Below, piece after piece: positions 46,495 to 54,829 of a DNA stretch of 64,000 nucleotides (the stretch's first letter is position 1; each line of letters begins with the position of its first letter). The notes below the pieces were generated by a model. The model did not search any database. It worked only from the letters and a program-made list of their open reading frames with translations, and had not been told where the DNA came from. The stretch comes from Mycobacterium sp. OAS707 (GTDB lineage: Bacteria; Actinomycetota; Actinomycetes; Mycobacteriales; Mycobacteriaceae): contig NZ_JADBDS010000004.1 in NCBI RefSeq assembly GCF_014873705.1, positions 666,454 to 730,453 of the forward strand, read 5' to 3'. The position numbers and the translations under genes were made by a program.

Positions 46495-48162
46495 ATGACC
46501 GCAGTTTCGCCGCCTGTCCGGCGGGCCAGCCGTGGCGTGAAGGTCGCGCTCGTCGTCGGCCTGCTCGTCATCGTGGCGATCGCCGCGGCCGTGAGTATCA
46601 GGGCCATGGTCACAGCTCGCGCATCCCAAGAGCACACCGTGACGTACTCATCTCAGACCGTGCTGCCATTCGTACATCTCGAGAAGCCCTACGGCGCTGC
46701 GGTCGACGCGGCTGGCAACCTCTACATCGCCGACCATGCCACCCACCAACTCTTGAAGCTCGCGGCGGGAAGCAACGCGCCGACTCCCCTTCCGTCAGAG
46801 GGGCTTTCGGACCCGACGGGCGTCGCGGTCGACAGCGCGGGCAGCGTCTACGTCACCGACAACGGCAACGATAGAGTCTGGAAGCTGGAGAAGGGCGCAG
46901 ACAAGCTCATTGCACTGCCCGTCAGTGGTCTCAAGGATCCCGACGGCGTGGCCGTCGACGCCGGGGGCAACATCTACATCGCCGACTACAGCGCCAACCG
47001 GGTCCTGAAGCTCGCCCCGGGACAGAGCACCGCAGCAGTGCTGCCGTTCGGCACCTTGCACGGCCCCGTCGCCGTAGCCGTTGACGCTGCGAACAACGTT
47101 TACACCGTCGACAACAAAAGTGGTCGGGTGCTGAAACTGACGGCAGGCGCGAACAACCCGACCGTGCTGCCGTTCGGCTCGCTGCACTATCCCACTGCGG
47201 TCGCGGTCGACAGCGAGAACAACGTCTATGTGCTGCAGCACAACCCCGACCCGGTGCTGAAGCTGGCACCAGGTGCAACTGCCCCGACTCCAGTGTCGTT
47301 CAGCCTGATCAACGAGGGAGCAGGGCTGGCAGTCGACCAGCGCGGCACGATTTTCGTGACGGACCTCGGTGAGCACAAAGTCATGAAGCTCGCGGCGGGG
47401 GCGCGTGGTTCCGACGATCTTCCGTTCACCGTCCTGCGCTACGCCAACGGCGTCGCGGTTGATTCCGCCGGCGGTGTTTTCGTCACCGGCGAAGGTGACA
47501 ACCGGGTGTGGAAACTGGGGGCAGGTGCGGATACGCCTGCGCTGCTGCCGTTCTCCGACAAGACCGATCCTGCCAGCGTCGCGGTGGATCAGGCAGGCAA
47601 TCTATACGTCACCGATTTCAACCACCATCAGGTCCTGAAGTTGGCTGCTGGGGCAGCCAGCCCTACGCCACTACCGCTGACGGGCGTGCAGTATCCGGCG
47701 GGTGTCGCCGCCGACAACGCAGGCAATCTCTACGTCACCGACTGGGGCAGCAACCGCGTGTGGAAGCTGGCCGTCGGAGCCGATGGCCCGATTGCGCTGC
47801 CGTTCAATGATTTACACGATCCGCAGGGCATCGCAGTGAACTCGGCAGGCGACGTCTACGTCGTCGACAACGGCAACAACCGGGTGCTGAAGCTCGCCGC
47901 GGGATCGACCACCGCCACAGTGCTTCCCTTCTCCGACCTGAACAACCCCGCCGGGGTGACCGTCGACACCGCAGGCGACGTCTACGTCACCGACCGCGGC
48001 CACAACCGCGTGCTGAAGCTCGGCGCGGACTCGACCACACCGACCGTGCTGCCGTTCACCGACCTCAACCTCCCGCAAGGCGTGGCCATTGACGCCGAAG
48101 GCAGCGTGTACGTGACCGACAACGGCAATGGCCGCATCGTGAAACTCCCGGTGCAGCGATGA
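46495..48162 (+). CDS. Membrane-anchored 12-repeat NHL beta-propeller protein
   Basis: A 555-residue protein. Residues 1-16 are cytoplasmic, 17-40 one membrane helix (VALVVGLLVIVAIAAAV), and the rest lies outside the membrane. From about 63 to 555 there are 12 NHL repeats, each about 42 residues, with the pattern GVAVDxAGxVYVTDxxNxRVLKLAxG and a VLPF end. Twelve repeats can form two six-bladed propellers, like the outside sensor of the kinase PknD but with no kinase. It may bind a ligand or partner in the cell envelope. The ATG at 46495 has a GGAAGGA site; the frame upstream to 46225 is unlikely to be coding. Its stop lies inside a possible ATGA start of the next gene. Confidence 0.82.
   Translation: MTAVSPPVRRASRGVKVALVVGLLVIVAIAAAVSIRAMVTARASQEHTVTYSSQTVLPFVHLEKPYGAAVDAAGNLYIADHATHQLLKLAAGSNAPTPLPSEGLSDPTGVAVDSAGSVYVTDNGNDRVWKLEKGADKLIALPVSGLKDPDGVAVDAGGNIYIADYSANRVLKLAPGQSTAAVLPFGTLHGPVAVAVDAANNVYTVDNKSGRVLKLTAGANNPTVLPFGSLHYPTAVAVDSENNVYVLQHNPDPVLKLAPGATAPTPVSFSLINEGAGLAVDQRGTIFVTDLGEHKVMKLAAGARGSDDLPFTVLRYANGVAVDSAGGVFVTGEGDNRVWKLGAGADTPALLPFSDKTDPASVAVDQAGNLYVTDFNHHQVLKLAAGAASPTPLPLTGVQYPAGVAADNAGNLYVTDWGSNRVWKLAVGADGPIALPFNDLHDPQGIAVNSAGDVYVVDNGNNRVLKLAAGSTTATVLPFSDLNNPAGVTVDTAGDVYVTDRGHNRVLKLGADSTTPTVLPFTDLNLPQGVAIDAEGSVYVTDNGNGRIVKLPVQR
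46681..48150 (+). repeat. Twelve tandem 126-base coding repeats (NHL blades)
   Basis: Within the NHL gene, a unit of about 126 bases recurs 12 times with the phrase GCxGTCGACxxxGCxGGC near the start of most units. The regular 42-codon period is unusually exact, which suggests recent duplication, gene conversion or strong structural constraint. The copies are diverged enough not to be a simple repeat. Confidence 0.75.
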
Positions 48163-48209
48163 ACCGAAACCCCCTGACCCCCAACCACATTATCCAAAAA
48201 GGAACGAAT

Positions 48210-49499
48210 ATGTCGCGACCCCGGATGACCGTCGGCCTCGTCGCCGTGGCGGCAGTGATGCTGGCCGGATGCTCGTCGTCGAATGGTTCGACGACGGCGC
48301 CCAGCGTGGCGGTCAGCCCTGTGACGCCGACGTCGACGGCCGCGCCTGCCACGCCTGCCGTGGCACACGGCGCCGAATCCCCGATCGGCAGCGTGCCCTG
48401 GCCGAGTGTCGGCCAAGGCTGGATGCTGGCACTCTGGAGTCCGATCACTCCCACGATGCCGGGCGCTTCGCCTGCGCCCAACGAGCCCAGCCGTGAGACG
48501 GCCTCCACGACGCTGTACCTCGTTGACCCGCAAGGAAACCGCTACCCAATCACCACGTTCGCCCCGGAGTCGGACCCGCAGGTGGTCGATTGGTCCGGCG
48601 ATGGCAGTCACGCCCTGATCAGGACGGAGAAGTACGAGCCTGGCGCGTCATCCTCGCCGCTCGTCTCGATCGATCTGCACACAGGCACACAGACGCCACT
48701 TCCGATCACGGGTCACGTCCGATACACCCGCCCTGACGGCGAAGCCCTGCTCATCGCGACCGACAACGACCGGGACAAGCCGGGAACGTTGAAACGGGTC
48801 GACCTTGCCGGCAATGAGCAACAGTCGTATCCGACAGATCACCTCGGCGGCGCGGGCCACTTCAGTGGTGGCTACCTCCGGTCGCTCGACGGGACACAGC
48901 TTGTGCTCTCGACCGCGAACCTCGAAAAGGACGGGGTCACAAAGTCCGACAACAGCCTTGTCGTGATGGGCAACGACGGCAAGATCATTCGGACACTGAA
49001 ATCACCTATGCCGAAGGCGGAATGCTCGCCTCTGCGGTGGTGGAACTCAACCGTGATCCTCGCCCACTGCTCCAACGATGCCGGCGGCCAGCTGTGGAAG
49101 GTGCCCGTCGACGGTGGGCCTGCGACCGCGCTGACCGCAGTCAACTCGGGCCAGGGTGACGACCATGGCTTCAGCGGGGACTACGGCGACGGCATGGCTT
49201 ACGAGCTGCCCAGCGGAACGTTTCTGCAAACCGCGGGCGCTTGCGGCACAGTGCATTTGTCCCGCTTGACTCCTGACATGCACACCACCCAGGTGAAAAT
49301 CCCCGGCGTTTCCGACAGCATCCAACTCGTCGGCATCACAGGGGACAAGTTGTTGCTCTCCGCCCAGGTCGGCTGCGGAGGTACCACATCGCTGCTGACC
49401 TATGATCCTGCGACCAACACCTCCACTGTGCTTCTCGGTCCGCCGATCAACGGCGGCGGCGTCACCGACGCGCAGCTCTATCCGGACCAGAAGTCGTAA
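48210..49499 (+). CDS. Lipoprotein of unknown function with TolB-like features
   Basis: A 429-residue exported lipoprotein. The ATG at 48210 has an AAAAAGGA site and gives a signal with a LAGC lipobox (Cys near residue 22). A Ser/Thr/Pro-rich linker to about residue 60 leads to a body with DWSGDGSHALIRTE, RSLDGTQLVLSTAN and LTYDPATNTS, which resemble beta-propeller blades of the TolB/WD type. I do not recognise a named family. An in-frame ATG at 48159 overlaps the NHL stop and could couple translation. It is the middle gene of a rightward set of three exported proteins. Confidence 0.65.
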   Translation: MSRPRMTVGLVAVAAVMLAGCSSSNGSTTAPSVAVSPVTPTSTAAPATPAVAHGAESPIGSVPWPSVGQGWMLALWSPITPTMPGASPAPNEPSRETASTTLYLVDPQGNRYPITTFAPESDPQVVDWSGDGSHALIRTEKYEPGASSSPLVSIDLHTGTQTPLPITGHVRYTRPDGEALLIATDNDRDKPGTLKRVDLAGNEQQSYPTDHLGGAGHFSGGYLRSLDGTQLVLSTANLEKDGVTKSDNSLVVMGNDGKIIRTLKSPMPKAECSPLRWWNSTVILAHCSNDAGGQLWKVPVDGGPATALTAVNSGQGDDHGFSGDYGDGMAYELPSGTFLQTAGACGTVHLSRLTPDMHTTQVKIPGVSDSIQLVGITGDKLLLSAQVGCGGTTSLLTYDPATNTSTVLLGPPINGGGVTDAQLYPDQKS

Positions 49500-49526
49500 G
49501 TCACCCTCGTTCAAAAGGAAACCGTC

Positions 49527-50243
49527 ATGACATCAAAGTTGCTTCACCGCAACCTCATTGCAGTATTCGCGGGCGCCGCGGTCATCGCACTGGCACTGCC
49601 GGCCACTGCTGCTGGGCAATCAACATGCGACAGCCTCGGCGGTACGGTCGACGCCAACCAGGTCTGCCAGGCGCACAGCACCACGGCCACCTACACCATG
49701 GACATGAGCATTCCAGTCGACTATCCCGACCAGCAGGCGGTGTTCGATTACCTGGCACAGGACCGTGCCGACTTCCTGGACTGGCTCGCGAAATTCGGTC
49801 CCGACGGCCGCATCCAGCCGTTCATGCACGACGTCACCGCGAAGGAATACCGGTCGGGAACCCCGGACTCCGGCACCCAGAGCCTGGTGTTGACGATCAA
49901 CGACGACACCGGTTTCAGCCATGAGGACCATCCGGGCACGTCGTATCAGGCCTTCAACTACAACCTCGGTAAGCAGGCACCGATCACCTTCGACACGTTG
50001 TTCAAGCCCGGGACCAAACCATTGGACGTGTTGAACCCGATAGTGCAGCGCGAGTTGGGGAAGCACACGTACACGCCTATACAAGATCTCGACGAAACCA
50101 CCTACCGGGACTTCGCCATCACCGACGACGCCGTGATCTTCTTCTTCGGAGAAGATCAGGTGGTGGTGGACAACAGCGGGCCACATCGCGTCTCGGTGCC
50201 GCGCAGCGAACTCGCGTCGCTGCTGAGTCAGGAGTTGAGATAG
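49527..50243 (+). CDS. Secreted MPT64/RsiV-like (DUF3298) protein
   Basis: A 238-residue protein with a signal peptide (about 1-30, cut near TAAGQ) and a body like the mycobacterial MPT64/TB22.2 group and the RsiV C-terminal domain: MDMSIPVDYPDQQAVFDYL, LVLTINDDTGFSHEDHPGTSYQAFNYNL and YRDFAITDDAVIFFFGEDQV. Cys34 and Cys47 may form a disulfide. MPT64 is a secreted antigen; enzymatic activity is uncertain. It follows the lipoprotein by 27 bases with an AAAAGGAAACC site much like that of its neighbour. Its 3' end overlaps the response-regulator gene by 16 bases tail to tail. Confidence 0.75.
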   Translation: MTSKLLHRNLIAVFAGAAVIALALPATAAGQSTCDSLGGTVDANQVCQAHSTTATYTMDMSIPVDYPDQQAVFDYLAQDRADFLDWLAKFGPDGRIQPFMHDVTAKEYRSGTPDSGTQSLVLTINDDTGFSHEDHPGTSYQAFNYNLGKQAPITFDTLFKPGTKPLDVLNPIVQRELGKHTYTPIQDLDETTYRDFAITDDAVIFFFGEDQVVVDNSGPHRVSVPRSELASLLSQELR

Positions 50244-50875
50244 GTCACCACCGCGAGCACCCGGCGGTGGTGCGCCTGCGACGGCGGTAGGTCCAGCTTG
50301 GTGAAGATCGCCGACACGTGCTTTTCGACAGCACGCTCGGTGATCGAAAGGTGCTGCGCCAGAGCGCTGTTGGAATGCCCTTCGGCCATCAACTCGAGCA
50401 CCTCGCGTTCGCGTGGCGTCAGCCTGTCCAGGACGGTCGCCTGCTTGCGGCTGCCGATCAACTGGCGCACGACCTCAGGATCGAGCGCGGTTCCGCCCGA
50501 GGCGACGCGGCGCAACGCGTCGTCGAATTCCGCGATGTCGGTGACCCTGTCCTTCAGCAGATAACCGACACCTTCGGGATTGCCCGCCAATAATTCGGTG
50601 GCATAACGCGTTTCGACCCACTGGGAGAACACCAGCACGCCGACGTCGGGATGCGAGCGGCGCAGTGCCACCGCCGCGACCAAGCCCTCGTCGGTGAACG
50701 TCGGCGGCATCCTGATGTCGACGACCGCGACATCGGGCCTGAAGGCATCGATGGCTTCCAGCAATTCGTCCGCGGTGCCGGCCTTGGCCACCACCTCGTG
50801 ACCGCGCTCGACGAGCAGTTGCACCAGTCCGTCGCGCAGGATCGCGCTGTCCTCGGCGATGACCAGGCGGGTCAC
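50228..50875 (-). CDS. LuxR-family (NarL-type) response regulator
   Basis: A 215-residue two-component regulator. The receiver has the acidic pocket IAEDSAILRDGL, the phospho-acceptor Asp53 in VVDIRMPP and a conserved Ser/Lys pair later. The C-terminal LuxR helix-turn-helix (about 145-205) reads LTPREREVLELMAEGHSNSALAQHL. Its GTG start overlaps the kinase stop by 4 bases, so the pair is coupled. Targets are unknown; the neighbouring exported genes and its own operon are the first candidates. Confidence 0.88.
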   Translation of the reverse strand: MTRLVIAEDSAILRDGLVQLLVERGHEVVAKAGTADELLEAIDAFRPDVAVVDIRMPPTFTDEGLVAAVALRRSHPDVGVLVFSQWVETRYATELLAGNPEGVGYLLKDRVTDIAEFDDALRRVASGGTALDPEVVRQLIGSRKQATVLDRLTPREREVLELMAEGHSNSALAQHLSITERAVEKHVSAIFTKLDLPPSQAHHRRVLAVVTYLNS

Positions 50876-52140
50876 TGTTCGGCTCCCGGCGGGACGACTA
50901 CCGTCACTACTGTTGGGCCGCCAGCCGGGCTGTCGATCTCCAACCGTCCGTCCAACATCGCCAGCCGGTCGCGCAGGCCCGTCAACCCTGTGCCGTTCCC
51001 GACCGCGGCGCCACCGGAACCGTTGTCCCTTACAGTGATTCGTAATTGGGCGGCGTCGCCGTTGATCCGCACCGAGGCGTGGGTGGCACCCGAATGGCGG
51101 GATACGTTGGCCAGCAGTTCGGCCACACAGAAGTACGCCATGGTCTCGACGCCGATCGACGGCCGCGCCGCGAGGTCCACCGCCACTTCGACCGGGATGG
51201 GGTTGCGCGCCGCCAGCGTCTGCACCGCCTCACCAAGACCGAGATCCAGTGCAGGCGGGCGGATCCCCCGAACCAGATCACGCAACTCCGTCAACGTGTC
51301 CTTGGTGTTCGCCAACGCATCCGACACCAGTTCGCGGCCACGCGTCACATCCGACGACGCAAAGTGCTCTTCGGCCCGCGCCAACGCCATCGCGACAGTG
51401 ATCAGCCGAGCCTGGGTGCCGTCGTGCAGATCTCGCTCGACACGGCGCAGCGTCGCGGCCGAGTCGTCGACCACGTCCGCGCGGGCCCGCTCCAACTGGC
51501 CGACCCGTCGCTCGCGCTCGGTCGGTGCAAGCAGCACGCAGGCCAGCCAGACGTGGCCGCGGCCGAGTCCCAGCATCAGCCACCCCAGCAGGTACAGCGT
51601 GATCAGGCCGCCCGCCGACAACAGCAGGTATGCGGGCAGCGAATCCACGGGCTCACCAAACGAGACGAAGGGTTCGCCCATCACCGCCCACGCGATCGGC
51701 GAGATCACCAACGCCAGCGACATCGCGATGCCGACGATCACCAGATAGCCGACCGGGGTCATCAGCACCGCCTGCAGTGCCAGGAATCCGAGGCTGCGCC
51801 AGCCGACGGCGTCGGTGAGCGCGGCCGGGATCGTCTGCAATCGACCGGCAGGACGCCTGAATTCGGGCGGGGCATCGATCTGCACGTCGAGAAGCCGGGC
51901 CAGCGACCGGTACAGCCGGTTCCACAGCCGCCCGGTCAGCACCACGCCGGCCAGCAATGGGATGCCGACAAGCGTGACCAACAGCAGCCCGGATCCGAGG
52001 CCCGCGAAGAAGATGAACACGACAGCCGCGATGGCGAGCACGCTGACCAGGACGAAGTAGAGATAGGCCCGCCAAGCCGGGGCGCGCAGCGGCGTCAGTA
52101 GTGTTCGGGTCCAATCCGGTTGGGTCGCAACAGCAGTCAT
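50872..52140 (-). CDS. NarL-partner histidine kinase (HisKA_3)
   Basis: A 422-residue membrane sensor kinase. Hydrophobic segments at about 25-50, 52-70, 117-150 and 168-205 make an N-terminal sensor region without a large outside domain; this arrangement recurs in actinobacterial kinases. The HisKA_3 site is His239 in VERDLHDGTQARL, and the ATPase has YFCVAELLANVSRHSGA, VRDNGSGGA and GTGLTGLRDRL. I chose ATG 52140 (MTAVATQP); ATG 52182 is possible and neither has a clear ribosome site. It is coupled to the response regulator. Confidence 0.85.
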   Translation of the reverse strand: MTAVATQPDWTRTLLTPLRAPAWRAYLYFVLVSVLAIAAVVFIFFAGLGSGLLLVTLVGIPLLAGVVLTGRLWNRLYRSLARLLDVQIDAPPEFRRPAGRLQTIPAALTDAVGWRSLGFLALQAVLMTPVGYLVIVGIAMSLALVISPIAWAVMGEPFVSFGEPVDSLPAYLLLSAGGLITLYLLGWLMLGLGRGHVWLACVLLAPTERERRVGQLERARADVVDDSAATLRRVERDLHDGTQARLITVAMALARAEEHFASSDVTRGRELVSDALANTKDTLTELRDLVRGIRPPALDLGLGEAVQTLAARNPIPVEVAVDLAARPSIGVETMAYFCVAELLANVSRHSGATHASVRINGDAAQLRITVRDNGSGGAAVGNGTGLTGLRDRLAMLDGRLEIDSPAGGPTVVTVVVPPGAEQ

Positions 52141-52240
52141 CGTCACGTCATCATCGTGGCCCGCATACCTCACGCGTTCCATGGGGGTGTCCGGCAGATG
52201 TCGGGTGGGGCTAGCCACACCTTGCTACAGACAAAAAGGG

Positions 52241-52334
52241 CGGGTTCGGGAGGACACTTGAGGGCGTCTCATTAGTCTCGCGCGTCCGGCTTTCACCTCT
52301 TGCCGGCACTTTGGATTGGTCACTCCCGAACCCG
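52241..52334. repeat. 94-base element bounded by 12-base perfect inverted repeats
   Basis: CGGGTTCGGGAG (52241-52252) and CTCCCGAACCCG (52323-52334) are perfect complements 70 bases apart, in the gap between the kinase gene and the F420-type oxidoreductase gene. The inside holds a further CCGGC/GCCGG hairpin. No flanking target duplication is seen. It may be a small structured RNA, a miniature repeat element, or a long-range terminator for the oxidoreductase gene. The rest of the 250-base gap holds no gene. Confidence 0.5.
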
Positions 52335-52389
52335 TCGTGCGCTCGATCGTACGCCTGTGATTGCGGTCACACCAGAGGAAAATCGGGCG

Positions 52390-53319
52390 CTATTCGTCCC
52401 TGGTTCGCAGCAGCGCGCGAGTGCGTGCGCGCCCCTCAGGAGACGGGTCGAACGTGACAGCCGCGAACTCGTCGACGCCCGATGCGGCGACCTCGTCGAG
52501 ACGGTCGGACACCGTCTTCTCGTCGCCGATAATCGCGGCGTCCTCCGGCCCGGCGTACCCCTCGCGGTCGAGCATCGCGCGGTACGACGGCAGCTGGCCG
52601 TAGATCGCGAACTCTTGCGCGGCTCTGGCCCGCGCCGCGTCGATGTCGTCGGTCACGGCCACCGGCAGCGACGCGGCGACGCGCACCGACGTCTCCGAAC
52701 GGCCCGCTTCGGCCGCGGCCTCGCGCAACGTCGGGCTGACATGTTCGGCCAGCGTCTTGGGGCCCGTCATCCACGTGAGCGTGCCGGCTGTGCGCCTGCC
52801 CGCCAGCCGCAGCATCTGGGGGCCGAGCGCGGCGATGTAGACGTCGGGCGTCGGGGCACCGGGAATCTGCAGCGATCCGCGTGTGGTCACCGTTTCGCCT
52901 TCGGCGTCAGCGGGCTGTCCGGCCAGCAGCGGCAGCAGACCGTCGAGGTATTCCCGCATCCGCCGCAGCGGCTTTTCATACGAGATCCCCCACATCTGCT
53001 CGGTGACCATCTTGTGGCTCATGCCGACGCCGAGGCTGAACCGGCCGCCCGCGATCGCGTTGAGCGTCAGCGCCCGCTGCGCCAGGGATGTCGGATGCTG
53101 AACCTGAATCGGCACCACGCCGGAACCCACTTCGATGGTGTCGACCTCATGCAGGGCGACGGCCAGGATGGTCAGCAGATCCGGGTCATAGGGCAGCTGG
53201 GCCATCCAGACTCTGCGGAATCCTTCGTCGCGCAACTGGGCGAGGCTCTTGATGGTCGCATCGACGGGCGAGCCGCCCGTATCGCTGAGTAATCCGACGA
53301 GGCTGAGGCTGATCTGCAT
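52390..53319 (-). CDS. F420-dependent LLM-class oxidoreductase
   Basis: A 309-residue luciferase-like TIM-barrel protein. Signs are LRDEGFRRVWMAQL, an early ASGV-like VGSGVVPIQVQHP block, LTLNAIAGGRFSLGVGMSH and VYIAALGPQMLRLAGRRTAGTLTW. This set fits the actinobacterial F420-using subgroup; substrate unknown. The ATG at 53319 is preceded by GATGGGG as a fair ribosome site. It is on the same strand as fadA2 but separated from it by a strong hairpin, so it should have its own promoter. Confidence 0.8.
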   Translation of the reverse strand: MQISLSLVGLLSDTGGSPVDATIKSLAQLRDEGFRRVWMAQLPYDPDLLTILAVALHEVDTIEVGSGVVPIQVQHPTSLAQRALTLNAIAGGRFSLGVGMSHKMVTEQMWGISYEKPLRRMREYLDGLLPLLAGQPADAEGETVTTRGSLQIPGAPTPDVYIAALGPQMLRLAGRRTAGTLTWMTGPKTLAEHVSPTLREAAAEAGRSETSVRVAASLPVAVTDDIDAARARAAQEFAIYGQLPSYRAMLDREGYAGPEDAAIIGDEKTVSDRLDEVAASGVDEFAAVTFDPSPEGRARTRALLRTRDE

Positions 53320-53357
53320 GTCCCCATCGAAGCACCCGGGGCGCGAAAATAAGAGCC

Positions 53358-53397
53358 CCGTGTTGCCGTCGGGTCGGGGGGTCAGACGGCAACACGG
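53358..53397 (-). terminator. Hairpin terminator after fadA2
   Basis: CCGTGTTGCCGTC (53358-53370) and GACGGCAACACGG (53385-53397) form a perfect 13-base stem with a 14-base loop, about 87 bases downstream of the fadA2 stop. Read leftward, the stem is followed by GGGGCTCTTATTTT, giving a T-rich tail. Confidence 0.75.
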
Positions 53398-53483
53398 AGC
53401 TACCAGGACTATCGACTACCCCCGCGAGCCCGTTACACGCCTGCGAAAATTTTTTGGCTCAGGCTGCTGGGGTCGAATGTCGG

Positions 53484-54782
53484 CTACGCCTCCAAGATCG
53501 CGGCCACACCCTGACCACCTGCTGCACAGATCGAGATCAGGCCGCGGACCGGCTGACCGGTCTCCTTCTTCTTCTCCGCGAGCTGCTTGGCCAGCTGGGC
53601 CACGATCCGTCCGCCGGTAGCCGCGAACGGGTGGCCGGCCGCCAGCGACGAACCGTTGACGTTGAGCTTCGACCGGTCGATCGAGCCGAGGGCAGCATCC
53701 AGGCCGAGCCGCTCCTTGCAGTACTCCTCGGACTCCCAGGCCTGCAGGTGCGCGAGCACCACCGAAGCGAACGCCTCGTGGATTTCGTAGAAGTCGAAGT
53801 CGCCAAGGGTCAGCCCGTTGCGGGCCAGCAGCCGTGGCACCGCATACGTCGGCGCCATCAGCAGGCCGTCCTTGCCGTTGACGTAGTCGACGGCTGCGGT
53901 CTCGGCGTCGACGTAGTAGGCCAGCGGTTCGATGCCGTGTTGGGCGGCCCACTCGTCGGTGGCCAGCAGGCTGACCGATGCGCCGTCGGTCAACGGGGTC
54001 GAGTTGCCCGCGGTCATGGTGGCGTCACCGGCTTTCACACCAAACACCGGCTTGAGCTTGGCGAGCTTTTCCGGCGACGAATCGGCGCGCAGGTTGTTGT
54101 CGCGGTACAGCCCGAGGAACGGGGTGACGAGGTCGTCGAAAAAGCCGCGGTCATAGGCGGCGGCCATGTTGCGGTGGCTGGCGGCGGCCAGCTCATCCTG
54201 GTCGACGCGCTTGATGCCCATCGCCTTGGCGGTGATGGCCTGGTGCTCGCCCATCGACAGGCCGGTGCGCGGCTCGCTGTTGACGGGGATTTCGACGCCG
54301 AGCGCCGCGGGCAGCTTGCCGACGAGCTTGAGCCGGTCGACGTTGGACTTCGACCGGCGCAGCCCGAGCAGCACACGACGCAGGTCGTCGCCGAACGCGA
54401 TCGGCGCGTCGGAGGCGGTGTCCACACCGCCCGCAGCGGCCACGTCGTAGCGGCCTGCCGCGATGCCGTCGGCGGCCGCGATGGTCGCCTGCAGGCCTGT
54501 GCCGCACGCCTGCTGGATGTCGAATGCGGGCGTGTAGGAGGACAGCGAGCTGCCGAGGACACACTCACGCATCAGGTTGAAGTCGCGGCTGTGCTTGAGC
54601 ACCGCGCCGCCGATCACCGCGCCCAGCTTTTCGCCTTCGAGGTTGAAGCGGTCGATGAGCCCGCCCAGCGCTGCGGTGAACATGTCCTGGTTGGAGGCGT
54701 TGGCGTACGCGCCGTCCGATCGTGCGAACGGGATTCTGTTGCCGCCAAGTACGGCGACGCGTCGGTGGGTATCACTAGCCAT
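53484..54782 (-). CDS. fadA2: Acetyl-CoA acyltransferase FadA2
   Basis: A 432-residue thiolase that cleaves 3-ketoacyl-CoA in beta-oxidation or runs in reverse. The acylated Cys is Cys93 in IQQACGTGLQATI; other signs are GGVDTASDAPIA, YEIHEAFASVVLAH with the His, NVNGSSLAAGHPFAATGGR with the second His, and a CAAGGQGVAAILE end carrying the second Cys. The ATG at 54782 gives MASDTHRRVAVLGG, close to M. tuberculosis FadA2 (Rv0243). Two upstream starts would run into the operator. It is divergent from fabG4 across a 47-base gap. Confidence 0.92.
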   Translation of the reverse strand: MASDTHRRVAVLGGNRIPFARSDGAYANASNQDMFTAALGGLIDRFNLEGEKLGAVIGGAVLKHSRDFNLMRECVLGSSLSSYTPAFDIQQACGTGLQATIAAADGIAAGRYDVAAAGGVDTASDAPIAFGDDLRRVLLGLRRSKSNVDRLKLVGKLPAALGVEIPVNSEPRTGLSMGEHQAITAKAMGIKRVDQDELAAASHRNMAAAYDRGFFDDLVTPFLGLYRDNNLRADSSPEKLAKLKPVFGVKAGDATMTAGNSTPLTDGASVSLLATDEWAAQHGIEPLAYYVDAETAAVDYVNGKDGLLMAPTYAVPRLLARNGLTLGDFDFYEIHEAFASVVLAHLQAWESEEYCKERLGLDAALGSIDRSKLNVNGSSLAAGHPFAATGGRIVAQLAKQLAEKKKETGQPVRGLISICAAGGQGVAAILEA

Positions 54783-54804
54783 GAACCCCATATTACGCAC
54801 CCTT

Positions 54805-54820
54805 CTTACTCTGGAGTAAG
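54805..54820. promoter_or_regulatory. TetR-type operator between fadA2 and fabG4
   Basis: CTTACTCTGGAGTAAG has 7-base arms (CTTACTC and GAGTAAG) around TG. It lies 23 bases before the fadA2 start and 10 bases before the fabG4 start, so it could shut both promoters at once. The same 15 bases occur at the start of the tetR gene (63561-63575), read on the other strand. Confidence 0.75.
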
Positions 54821-54829
54821 TTCGTCCCC

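Noticed and set aside
46681..48150. Tandem repeats considered as a CRISPR array or satellite
   Set aside because: The 126-base period is in frame and encodes NHL blades; there are no constant direct repeats with variable spacers and no cas genes.
52241..52334. tRNA gene or tRNA remnant suggested by GGTTCG
   Set aside because: No cloverleaf, anticodon arm or CCA-side acceptor pairing can be drawn; only the inverted repeat remains.
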